In this document: piece after piece, positions 32,037 to 39,766 of the stretch
How the letters are laid out: each line of letters starts with the position of its first letter
How positions within the stretch are numbered: position 1 is the first letter of the stretch
DNA from: Burkholderiales bacterium
GTDB lineage: Bacteria; Pseudomonadota; Gammaproteobacteria; Burkholderiales; Ga0077523
NCBI GenBank assembly: GCA_019745565.1
Contig: JAIESW010000008.1
Span: 1-58,455, forward strand
Length of the DNA: 58,455 bases
Direction: 5' to 3'
Position numbers and translations under genes: made by a program
The notes under the pieces: model-generated
Seen by the model: only the letters and a program-made list of their open reading frames with translations
Database searches by the model: none
Told to the model about the DNA's origin: nothing

Positions 32037-33551
32037 TCAGGTTCCGAACCGCTCCGCGAGCACCCCGTGGCGCAGGCCGCGGTCGCTCACCGTCAAGCTC
32101 GCCTTGCCGAGCTTCTCCATCACTGTCCGGATGATGCATGCTCCGGCGAGGATGACTTCGGCCCGCTTCGGCTGCAGGCCGACGATACCACGGCGGGCCT
32201 CGGCATCCCGTGACCGGTAGCACTCGATCTGGCGATCGATCTCGGCGCGGTCGAGGACCGTGCCCTGGACCAACGCCGGATCGTAGGAGGCGAGGTGGTG
32301 CTTGACCGCGGTGATGTTGGTCACCGCGCCACCCATCGCCACCAATGCGTCGGGAACCGGACGCCCGTCGATGCGCGACAGGTCGGCGGAAATCACCGCC
32401 ATGGCCTCCTTCAGCACGCCGGGTGACACCACGCCGTCGAGCTTGTAGCGCTCCGTGTACCGCACGGCGCCCACCTCGACACTGAAGCGCTCGTCCACGC
32501 TGGCGTCGTGCCCGAAGGTAAACTGCGAGCTGCCGCCGCCGGTATCGAACACGACGAGCGAGCCCGTGGCCAGCGCGAGTCCCGCCTTGGCCGCCAGGTA
32601 CGCCAGCCGGCCCTCGTCCTCGCCCGAGATCACTTCGATCTGCACGCCGGCGCGCTTCTGGATGGCAGCGACGACCTCGTTGCCGTTCCTGGCGATCCGC
32701 AGGCCGGCCGTGCCCACGGCGGCGATCGCACGCACACCGTGCCGCTTCGCCTCGTCGACCATGCCCGCGATGGCGGTGACCGTTCGGTCGAGCGCGGTGT
32801 CGATGATCACGCCCTGCTGCGCGAGTCCCTCTCCGAGGCGGGTCAACTCCGCTCGGTCGACGACCGTGCGCCAACGTCCCTCGAGGTCACGCTCGCCGAT
32901 ATGGAACTTGATCGAGTTGGTACCGGCGTCGATGACGGCATAGCGCTCCGGCTGATCGTCGATCAGGGCCGCCAGTCCGCGGGTATAGCAGGTGTTCACA
33001 TAGCCGCCGAGGCCGAGCTCCCTGACGGCACGGACCACCCCGCCCGCATCCTCGGACTCGACGGCAATCGTGCGGGTGGGCTTGCCGTTGGCCACGACGT
33101 CCGACAGTTCGGCCATGCAGCCGCCGACCGTGTAGCGGACCCGCCGCTTGTGGACCTTCACGGCGCGAATCGCACCGCCAGGCCCGGCAAACTGTTCGAG
33201 GAATTCGTCGAGGGTGTAGTTCGCGCGCAACGTCGGAGGTACCGGGAGATGGAGCGATTCGAGCACCTTCTTCGCTTCGGCAGAAGGCAGCGGAAAGCCC
33301 GCCTTCATGACCGGTGTCCATTGCTCGAGGCCGTCCGCGTTGACCTCCCGCAGCACCTTGATGTCCATCAGCGCATCGCGGACCTTCACGTTGTCGCCGG
33401 CCCCGGAGAGCAGGTAGATCTCGTCGCTTTCTTGGACGCCGCCCGGCGTGCGCTTCGCCAGCCGAGCCTCCGCTTCACCGAAGCGTGTCCCGAACGATCG
33501 CCATTCCCACCTCGCGGCAAGTTCACCCACCGGATCGCTCCTGTACGTCAT
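32037..33551 (-). CDS. Triphosphate-tunnel (CYTH-like) domain fused to Ppx/GppA phosphatase
   Basis: A 504-residue fusion. Residues about 15-198 look like a triphosphate-tunnel metalloenzyme: WEWRSFGTRFGEAE, VKVRDALMDIKVLREVN, VHKRRVRYTVGGCMAELSDV and TIAVESEDAGG. Residues 204-504 form a Ppx/GppA ASKHA phosphatase: YAVIDAGTNSIKFHIGE, ISGEDEGRLAYLAA and LVVFDTGGGSSQF. The family hydrolyses polyphosphate or pppGpp. The ATG at 33551 is chosen because domain similarity begins soon after it. The neighbouring downstream gene encodes a second CYTH protein, so both probably act on polyphosphate. An FNR-like box lies 45 bases upstream. Confidence 0.82.
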   Translation of the reverse strand: MTYRSDPVGELAARWEWRSFGTRFGEAEARLAKRTPGGVQESDEIYLLSGAGDNVKVRDALMDIKVLREVNADGLEQWTPVMKAGFPLPSAEAKKVLESLHLPVPPTLRANYTLDEFLEQFAGPGGAIRAVKVHKRRVRYTVGGCMAELSDVVANGKPTRTIAVESEDAGGVVRAVRELGLGGYVNTCYTRGLAALIDDQPERYAVIDAGTNSIKFHIGERDLEGRWRTVVDRAELTRLGEGLAQQGVIIDTALDRTVTAIAGMVDEAKRHGVRAIAAVGTAGLRIARNGNEVVAAIQKRAGVQIEVISGEDEGRLAYLAAKAGLALATGSLVVFDTGGGSSQFTFGHDASVDERFSVEVGAVRYTERYKLDGVVSPGVLKEAMAVISADLSRIDGRPVPDALVAMGGAVTNITAVKHHLASYDPALVQGTVLDRAEIDRQIECYRSRDAEARRGIVGLQPKRAEVILAGACIIRTVMEKLGKASLTVSDRGLRHGVLAERFGT

Positions 33552-33588
33552 CGCGGGACAAACATAGGCCCCAAGCGTCCGCTGTGCT

Positions 33589-33602
33589 TTGTTGCAGATC
33601 AA
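33589..33602. promoter_or_regulatory. FNR/Anr-like box 2
   Basis: TTGTT-GCAG-ATCAA (33589-33602) matches the FNR consensus at 9 of 10 positions. It lies about 45 bases before the ATG of the Ppx fusion gene (33551). This would be a plausible place for a regulator, but the transcription start is not known. Confidence 0.4.
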
Positions 33603-33756
33603 ACAAGTCGCAGCGCGCCATCGTCCGCCACCGTCCAAGCGGGAGCGAACGGGTCGTGGGCGCCTGCAAGGCAACGTCCACGTCCCGGGCTGGCGGCGAA
33701 CATCAACCATCCCACGCCGACTCATGGCGCGCGGACCACGGGTGGCGCATCCGCCG

Positions 33757-34968
33757 TCAATGACCTGCGTCGCTCCCAGGGGCGACATGCGTCACCCGTT
33801 TGCTTGCGAGCTCGGTGATCTCGGCATCCGTGTAGCCTGCTTCGCGCAGGATCTCGGCGGAGTGCTCACCCAGCCGCGGTGCCGGCCGACGCGGTCCGGG
33901 CGGCGAAGCGGACCAGTTCGTGGGCGTGCGTGGCGCCAGCACGTCACCTTCGCTCGGATGGTGTTCCGCCTCGAAGAAGCCGCTTTGCACCAGATGGGGA
34001 TCGGTGACCATGTCGGCGACCGTGTGCATCGGCCCGACGGGCACGTCGATGCCGTCGAGCAGTACGGTCCATTCGGCGTTGGTGCGGGTCGCGAACAGCT
34101 CGGCCAGGAACGCGTAGATCTCACCGATGTGCGCCGCGCGATTGCCCTGCGAAGCGAAACGCTCGTCGGCGAGCAGGTCGTCACGACCCACGGCCTGGAG
34201 GAACTTCCGCCACTGCTTGTCGTTGTAGACCAGCACGCAGAGCCAGCCGTCCTTGGTCTTGTACGGACGCCGCTCCTGCAGGCGGGCATAGCCTGTGCCC
34301 CCGATGGGCGGTACGTAGGACAGCCCGGCGAGATGATCGCCCAGGACGAACTGTGCGACGCTCTCGTACATGGGCACTTCCACCGACTGGCCCTCGCCGG
34401 TGCGTTCCCGGTGAAACAGAGCAGCGGTCACGGCATACGTGAGATGCAACCCGGTCACGCGATCCGCCAGGTTGACTGGTGCGTAGTGCGGTGCAGCAGT
34501 ACCCTTGCGCGATGCAAGCCAGGGCAGGCCGGTACCGCCCTGGATCAGATCGTCGTAGGCAGCCTTGCCGGCATTCGGTCCGCGCTCGGAGTACCCGTAG
34601 GCACCCACGTACACGATGCGCGGATTCACGGCCCGCACGTCGTCGTAGGCGAGACCGAGCCGCGCTATCGCCGCGGGTCGCACGTTGTAGACCAGCACGT
34701 CGGCATCGCGGGCAAGCCGCAGCAACGCCGCGCGCCCTTCGGGCTGTTTCAGGTCCAGCACCAAGTCACGCTTGCCGCGATTCAGATGCAGGTACAGATG
34801 CCCCATGCCCTCGGTCTTCATCGGACCGACGTGGCGCATGTTGTCGCCTTCGCGGGGTTCGATCTTGATCACGTCGGCGCCGAGTTCGGCCAGGATCTGG
34901 GTGGCGAACGGTCCCATCACGACGGTGGTGAGATCGAGGATGCGTACGCCTGCGAGCGGGCCTGCCAT
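33757..34968 (-). CDS. CaiB/BaiF-type (family III) CoA transferase
   Basis: A 403-residue enzyme. It begins MAGPLAGVRILDLTTVVMGP, has LAELGADVIKIEPREGDNMR, DLVLDLKQPEGRAALLRL, and YGYSERGPNAGKAAYDDLIQ with the aspartate that is the catalytic nucleophile in the family, followed by GEGQSVEVPMYESVAQFVLG. It moves CoA between carboxylic acids. Such genes with a Bug receptor are frequent in Burkholderiales and usually serve uptake and activation of an organic acid. The gene lies seven bases after the receptor gene, so the two are co-transcribed. Confidence 0.93.
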   Translation of the reverse strand: MAGPLAGVRILDLTTVVMGPFATQILAELGADVIKIEPREGDNMRHVGPMKTEGMGHLYLHLNRGKRDLVLDLKQPEGRAALLRLARDADVLVYNVRPAAIARLGLAYDDVRAVNPRIVYVGAYGYSERGPNAGKAAYDDLIQGGTGLPWLASRKGTAAPHYAPVNLADRVTGLHLTYAVTAALFHRERTGEGQSVEVPMYESVAQFVLGDHLAGLSYVPPIGGTGYARLQERRPYKTKDGWLCVLVYNDKQWRKFLQAVGRDDLLADERFASQGNRAAHIGEIYAFLAELFATRTNAEWTVLLDGIDVPVGPMHTVADMVTDPHLVQSGFFEAEHHPSEGDVLAPRTPTNWSASPPGPRRPAPRLGEHSAEILREAGYTDAEITELASKRVTHVAPGSDAGH

Positions 34969-34975
34969 GGATGTC

Positions 34976-35932
34976 CTATTCGGGTTTGATGCCGGCTTCG
35001 CGGATGAGCCGTCCCCAGTAGTCGAGCTGGGTGCGCAGATATCGGGAGAAATCCTCGGGGCCTTGCGGATCCACCTCGAAGCCGATGGTGGCGAGCTTGT
35101 CGACGACGTCCTTGCTCGCGAGCGCACTCAACGTCTCCCGGGCAAGGCGATCGACGATGGACCTGGGTGTGCCTGCCGGAACGAACACCCCGTTCCACGA
35201 CGTCACGTCGAAACCCTTCACGGTGTCCGCGATGGGCGGTGCGCCCGCCACGAGCGTCGAGCGTCGCGCTGTGGTGACCCCCAGCACGCGGACCCTGCCC
35301 GCCGTCACGTGCGGCATGGCCGTGGCGAAATCCGCCACCATCACCGGCACCTCGCCCGACACCACGTCGAGCATGGCCTGCGGGCTCGCCTTGTACATCA
35401 CGCCCGTCATGGCGATGCCGGCCTGGACGTTTAGGCTTTCCGCGGCCACCAGCGAGGTGCTGCTGGCGGAAGCGTAGGTCAGGGCACCGCGATTCGCACG
35501 CGCATGCGCGATCAGTTCGGCCGTGGACCTGACGGGCAGCGTCGGATTGACCACCAGCATGAACGGCAGCGTCGCAGTACGCGCCACCGGCTCGAAGTCC
35601 TTCACCGGATCGTACGGCAGCGCCTTGTACAGATGCGGATTGGCCGAATGCGTCGTGTTGGTGGTGACGAAGACGGTGTAGCCGTCGGGCTTGCTCTTCG
35701 CGACGAACACGGCCGCGATCTGGCCGAAGGCACCGGGCCGATCGTCCACCACCACGCTCTGCCCGAGACGCTGGCCGAGTTCCTGCGCCAGGATGCGCGC
35801 CATGCTGTCGGTCGCGCTGCCCGCGGCGAACGGCACCACGAGCCGGATGGGGCGGGTCGGGTATGGAGGATCGACGGCGAAGGTGGGGATCGCGATCAGC
35901 GCGCCGAGGGTCGCCAGGAGGGCACGGCGCAT
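34976..35932 (-). CDS. Bug/TctC-family periplasmic receptor (TTT type)
   Basis: A 318-residue periplasmic protein. The signal peptide is RRALLATLGALIAIPTFA, followed by the Bug hallmark YPTRPIRLVVPFAAGSATD and later LAQELGQRLGQSVVVDDRPG and ITGVMYK-like KASPQAMLDVVSGEVPVMV. These receptors bind organic acids and related anions; no TctAB membrane pair is present in the window, which is the usual situation for the expanded Bug family of Bordetella and Burkholderiales relatives. It is co-transcribed with the CoA-transferase gene. Confidence 0.9.
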   Translation of the reverse strand: MRRALLATLGALIAIPTFAVDPPYPTRPIRLVVPFAAGSATDSMARILAQELGQRLGQSVVVDDRPGAFGQIAAVFVAKSKPDGYTVFVTTNTTHSANPHLYKALPYDPVKDFEPVARTATLPFMLVVNPTLPVRSTAELIAHARANRGALTYASASSTSLVAAESLNVQAGIAMTGVMYKASPQAMLDVVSGEVPVMVADFATAMPHVTAGRVRVLGVTTARRSTLVAGAPPIADTVKGFDVTSWNGVFVPAGTPRSIVDRLARETLSALASKDVVDKLATIGFEVDPQGPEDFSRYLRTQLDYWGRLIREAGIKPE

Positions 35933-36000
35933 CAACGAATGCCGCGATGCGTGGGTTTCGAACGATGCAATCGTGGTACCTGTGTCGTCAGGTCCGCCGG

Positions 36001-36040
36001 CCCCCATCCCAGCCCTCCCCCATCGTCGATGGGGGAAGGA
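36001..36040. repeat. REP/BIME-like palindromic repeat, single copy (copy 3)
   Basis: One hairpin (CCCTCCCCCATC/GATGGGGGAAGG) bounded on the left by CCCCCATCCCAG. Only half of the composite unit is present. It lies between the LarA-like and Bug receptor genes. Confidence 0.75.
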
Positions 36041-36103
36041 GTGCCACGCGGGCCATCCGCGCATTCGTCGAACGTGGGAAGACAACTGCGTGCGGGCAGG
36101 ACT

Positions 36104-37423
36104 TCACGCCGCCGCTTCGATGTGTCCGGTCAGCGGCGGCAGATTGCCTTGCGCGTCGAAGGTCCAGGCGTGAGCCGGCCCGACGATCTCGAAGCGCTCC
36201 GGCTGCGCCTTCACGTCAGCGAGCATCGGCGCGGACACTTCGATCTCGGAAAGGTGCAGCGTGTTGCGGACGCGCACCACGCGGCAATCCTCCGGCTTCA
36301 CGCGCACCACGGTCTTCACGGCCAGTGCGATGGCGTCGTGATCGTTGTTCATCACGATCGGGATGGCGGCGCCATCGAGGTTGCCCGCGGTGATCACGTT
36401 CGCATAGGTGGACGAGACATCGAGGTCGCGGAACAACCTCATGGTGATGACATCCGCACCGCCGATACCGGTCGCGTTGCCGTGGGAAACGCGGGTCAGA
36501 CCCAGCACGACGATCTTCTTCACCATCGGCTTGTTGGACCACTGCACGTTGCGGCGATTGCGGCCGGTGATGTTGGGGTCGAACCCTGCACCCGAGATGT
36601 TCTTGCCCATTTCCTCGATGATCAGCACGTCGATCTCGTCGAAGAACAGGCGCGGCATCAGCTCCTTCGCCTTGGTCTGGAGCACGGGCTCGCGCGTCGC
36701 GAGTTGTTCCGCCAGCACCAGCTCGACGTGAGCGGTCTCGTCGTAGGCGTTCTCGACGATGCCGACGCCGAACAGCACGTTGCGGTTGGCGAGATGAACA
36801 TCGCGGATCTTCGGCAGCAGCTCGGGAAAGCGATCCATCCCGTGGCGGTGGTAGGTCGCAGCGCCCACGATCTTGCCGATGCCGATCGACAGCATCTTGG
36901 TGAGCCCGCTTTCGGTTGCACCGCGGAAGCCGGTGTGCGGCTTGATGCGGTTGATGACCACGATCCCATCGGCTTCCGCCGCGTTGCGGTCCATGTGCAC
37001 GGGCGTGCCGTCCTCGAGATGGCCGGTAATCACGGTGTCCATGCTGGCGCGGATCGGGACGCCGGTGGCCTCCTCGGTGATGCCGTAGGTCTCGAGCACC
37101 TTGCGCTGACCTTCCGCGGTGGCGGCACCGTGACTGCCCATGCAGGGGAAGATGAACGGCTTCGCGCCCAGCGCCCGCAGTTCCTCGATCACGGTGCGCG
37201 CGATCAGCCCGATGTTGGCGACGCCGCGGCTGCCGCAACCGACAGCGATCGACTGCCCGGCCTTCACCTTGGCCCGGATCTCTGGCCGCTGGAATTCGCG
37301 CCGCACGGCACCGGCGATGTCGTCCAGCCGAGCGGGATCGAACTTCTGGCGCACCCGCGCCATGGGAGGCAGCGGAAAATCGAGTCCGCCCGCGATGCTC
37401 ACTTCGATACGGTCTGGGATCAC
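36104..37423 (-). CDS. LarA-like (DUF2088) protein, GTG start
   Basis: A 439-residue protein of the LarA N-terminal domain family, which includes nickel-pincer lactate racemase and related enzymes. Visible features are GCGSRGVANIGLIARTVIEE, the GSHGAATAEGQRKVL segment, INRIKPHTGFRGATESGLTK, and MLSIGIGKIVGAATYHRHGM. I chose the GTG at 37423 because a GGAGG box lies exactly six bases upstream (37434-37430 on the minus strand); an ATG at 37480 is open but has no such site. Maturation genes larB, larC and larE are not in the window, so whether this protein uses the nickel cofactor is unknown. Confidence 0.82.
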   Translation of the reverse strand: MIPDRIEVSIAGGLDFPLPPMARVRQKFDPARLDDIAGAVRREFQRPEIRAKVKAGQSIAVGCGSRGVANIGLIARTVIEELRALGAKPFIFPCMGSHGAATAEGQRKVLETYGITEEATGVPIRASMDTVITGHLEDGTPVHMDRNAAEADGIVVINRIKPHTGFRGATESGLTKMLSIGIGKIVGAATYHRHGMDRFPELLPKIRDVHLANRNVLFGVGIVENAYDETAHVELVLAEQLATREPVLQTKAKELMPRLFFDEIDVLIIEEMGKNISGAGFDPNITGRNRRNVQWSNKPMVKKIVVLGLTRVSHGNATGIGGADVITMRLFRDLDVSSTYANVITAGNLDGAAIPIVMNNDHDAIALAVKTVVRVKPEDCRVVRVRNTLHLSEIEVSAPMLADVKAQPERFEIVGPAHAWTFDAQGNLPPLTGHIEAAA

Positions 37424-37599
37424 GCTCAACCTCCGATGCCGGGGCTTCTCAGGGGCCCCGTCGAGTCGTCGAACCCGCATCCTACCGCGCGTCGGCCGAC
37501 CGTGGCGAACACCACCTGCAACGGGCCCCGGTTCGGCGTATGGTCACGGCTCGCCGGCCCGAGGGTACGGCAGACCAACGACAACGAGGGGAGAAGACC

Positions 37600-38013
37600 A
37601 TGCATCGCACCGTTTCGCTCGCCATCGCGGGCACCGCCATCGCTGCCGCCGCCTTCGGCATCGGTGTCGCCGTGGGCCAACAGACACCGCCCACCGCCAA
37701 CCAGGGCGTGAGCGTGAGCCCGCCCACGTATCTCGAGCTGCCGAAGGAGATCGACAGCATCGAAGGCCGGCAGCTGCGCCTGCGCATCGTCACCATCGAA
37801 CCCGGAGGCGTCGTCGCGAACCACAGTCACGACGGCAGGCCCACCGTGGCGCATCTGGTGAGCGGCGTGCTCACCGAGCGCCGCGAAGGCGACTGGGTGA
37901 AGGTGCATCAGCCGGGTGAGAGCTGGACCGAAGGCAAGGGCGTGATCCATTGGGCTGAGAACAAGGGCACGGTGCCGACGGTGGTCGTGGCCGTGGACGT
38001 GTTCAAACCTTGA
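37600..38013 (+). CDS. Secreted cupin-domain protein
   Basis: A 137-residue protein with an N-terminal hydrophobic signal or anchor (LAIAGTAIAAAAFGIGVAVG) and a single cupin barrel. The metal-site strand is IEPGGVVANHSHDGRPTVAHLVSGVLTER in two pieces (IEPGGVVANHSHDGRPTVAH, then LVSGVLTER). Histidines in NHSH and VAH fit the family ligands. A second half-site (GESWTEGKGVIHWAENKG) carries another histidine. It probably binds a metal in the periplasm; the substrate is unknown. The start follows AGGGGAGAAG. Confidence 0.8.
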   Translation: MHRTVSLAIAGTAIAAAAFGIGVAVGQQTPPTANQGVSVSPPTYLELPKEIDSIEGRQLRLRIVTIEPGGVVANHSHDGRPTVAHLVSGVLTERREGDWVKVHQPGESWTEGKGVIHWAENKGTVPTVVVAVDVFKP

Positions 38014-38077
38014 GAACGAAATCGGGAGGCACGCTGTCGGATGCTCGTTCGATGTTCGCATTCAACCAGGAGACTTC

Positions 38078-38587
38078 ATGAATCCCGTTCGTGCATTGCA
38101 GGTGGCGGCACTCGCGCTCTGCATTCCGCTGTCCATGTCCGCTTTAGCCGAAGAGAAGGCGTCCCTGCTCGACAGCTGCATCGCGAAAGCCAAGTTCGCC
38201 CGCGAAGGTGTCGTGACCGGCTGGCAGGAGCTCACCGACAATCCCGAGGACGGCTACTACGTGCGCATCGTGGGCAAGGACGGTGGCATCGGTCTCACGC
38301 AGTGCCGACCCGGCGGCCCGGAACCGCTCGAATTCGAGAAGAAGACCGGGCTGGTGCGCTACGAGATGTACCAGCGGGCGAAGGTGGCCGAATCGGTGGC
38401 GCGTGCGGCGGCACCGGTGGTCTTCGTGCCGCCGACGCGGCTGACACGCATGGAACTGTCGATCAGCATCCGCGGTGTGCCCTATTACACCTACACCGTG
38501 CTGCTGCCGCAGAACCACAAGGCGACGGTGGAGGTGGATGCGGTGACCGGCAAGCCGATCAAGGCCACCGTGGAGTACGCCAAGTAG
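38078..38587 (+). CDS. Secreted protein of unknown function
   Basis: A 169-residue protein with a signal peptide (VRALQVAALALCIPLSMSAL, cut near ALA-EE). The mature domain has a beta-strand-rich centre with a conserved-looking EDGYYVRIVGKDGGIGLTQC, and a C-terminal segment (KATVEVDAVTGKPIKATVEY) that resembles the turn of PepSY-like domains. Two cysteines (in DSCIAK and LTQCRP) might pair. I see no named domain with confidence. A GGAG box precedes the ATG at 38078, 65 bases after the cupin gene. Confidence 0.65.
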   Translation: MNPVRALQVAALALCIPLSMSALAEEKASLLDSCIAKAKFAREGVVTGWQELTDNPEDGYYVRIVGKDGGIGLTQCRPGGPEPLEFEKKTGLVRYEMYQRAKVAESVARAAAPVVFVPPTRLTRMELSISIRGVPYYTYTVLLPQNHKATVEVDAVTGKPIKATVEYAK

Positions 38588-38605
38588 CGCAGGCGACGCG
38601 GGGGA

Positions 38606-39619
38606 TCAGCGCGGCGCCTTCACGACGAACGCGTTGGTCCAGGATTCGTCGAGTTTGATGGCGGTGCCGGCATCGCGCACCGCAGTATCGCTCGCGGCCG
38701 TCGTGCGGTAGGAACGTTCCACGCCCTCGGGCGTGAATGTTCCGTCCGCCGAATAGACGGTGCGCAGGCGCTCGAGCACCGAGGCATAGACCGCGCGATC
38801 GCCGAAGGTGTATTCCGTCGGAATGACCTTGATCACGTCGTCGGCGGAAGCCTTGCGCAACCAGCGCAGCGCCCTGACCATCGCGTTGGTCAGGGCCTGC
38901 ACGGTGTTGGGGTTCGACTGGATGAACGACTGCTTCGCGTACAGGCAGGCCGAGGGAACCGGGCCGCCGTAGATCGCCCGGGTGCCCGCGTCGCTGAAGG
39001 TCTCGTGCACCACCTTGAGATCACCGGACTTCTCGAGCATCGCGATGGCTGGTTCGACATTGGCGATGGCGTCCAGCTGACCGCTGCGGCCCGCGGCCAC
39101 GGCCGTGGCACCCGTGCCGACGCCGACGACCGAGACATCCTCCGGCTTCAGCTTCGCGGAAGCGAGCAGATGATTGAGGAAGGTGTGCGTGCTGGAACCG
39201 GGCGCGGTCACACCGATCTTGCGACCCTTGAGATCCTGCGGGCCAGCGTACGCTGCGAACTTTCCCTTCACGATGCCGAGCGCGAGCGCGGCGTTGCCCT
39301 GGAGCACGAAGGCCTGGACCTTCTGGCCCTTGGCCTGCATCTGCAGCGTGTGCTCGAAGCCGCCGGAGACGATGTCGGCGCTGCCGCCGATCAATGCCTG
39401 CAGCGCCTTCGCGCCGCCGGGGAAGTCGAGTACTTCCACCTCGAGACCTTCGTCACGGAAGTAGCCGAGGCGCTCGGCGAGCGTGAGCGGCAGGTAGTAG
39501 AGCGTCGCCTTGCCGCCGACGGCGATGGTGAGGTTGGGTTTCTCGGGCGGAGCGGCGCCGGCAACAACACCGCAGAGGCTCGTGACCAGCGACAACAGCA
39601 GACTTGCGAGGATCTTCAT
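38606..39619 (-). CDS. NitT/TauT-type ABC substrate-binding protein
   Basis: A 337-residue periplasmic receptor (signal peptide LASLLLSLVTSLCGVVAGA). The fold begins NLTIAVGGKATLYYLPLTLA, continues GLEVEVLDFPGGAKALQALI, and shows the KIGVTAPGSSTHTFLNHLLA loop, all typical of the SsuA/TauA/THI5-like family for sulfonates, nitrate, taurine or pyrimidine precursors. No cognate ATPase or permease gene lies beside it, so it may serve a transporter elsewhere. It converges with the secreted-protein gene upstream with only 18 bp between the stops. Confidence 0.87.
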   Translation of the reverse strand: MKILASLLLSLVTSLCGVVAGAAPPEKPNLTIAVGGKATLYYLPLTLAERLGYFRDEGLEVEVLDFPGGAKALQALIGGSADIVSGGFEHTLQMQAKGQKVQAFVLQGNAALALGIVKGKFAAYAGPQDLKGRKIGVTAPGSSTHTFLNHLLASAKLKPEDVSVVGVGTGATAVAAGRSGQLDAIANVEPAIAMLEKSGDLKVVHETFSDAGTRAIYGGPVPSACLYAKQSFIQSNPNTVQALTNAMVRALRWLRKASADDVIKVIPTEYTFGDRAVYASVLERLRTVYSADGTFTPEGVERSYRTTAASDTAVRDAGTAIKLDESWTNAFVVKAPR

Positions 39620-39659
39620 CGACCGTGGCTTTCGTGATTTGTCGTTGTCGTGCTGCGTC

Positions 39660-39753
39660 TGCCCCCACCCTACGCCCTCCCCCAGCCAAGCTGAGGGGGG
39701 GATGTACACCTCTACCCCCGCGCATCGCGTGGGGCTAGGTTGGGATGGGGGCC
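39660..39753. repeat. REP/BIME-like palindromic repeat cluster, copy 4
   Basis: GCCCCCACCCTACGCCC-type edge, a CCCTCCCCCAGC/GCTGAGGGGGGG hairpin, the spacer GGATGTACACCTC (the conserved TGTACA core in the other orientation), a CCCCCGCGC/GCGTGGGG hairpin, and a GGTTGGGATGGGGGCC edge. It fills the gap between the NitT/TauT-type receptor gene and parC. Confidence 0.8.
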
Positions 39754-39766
39754 GCCAGCAGCCAGC

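Noticed and set aside
30973..32874. CYTH gene and Ppx fusion read as a single longer protein
   Set aside because: The upstream part of that frame is antisense or out-of-frame to the Ppx gene and has no domain; the ATG at 31965 opens the CYTH protein.
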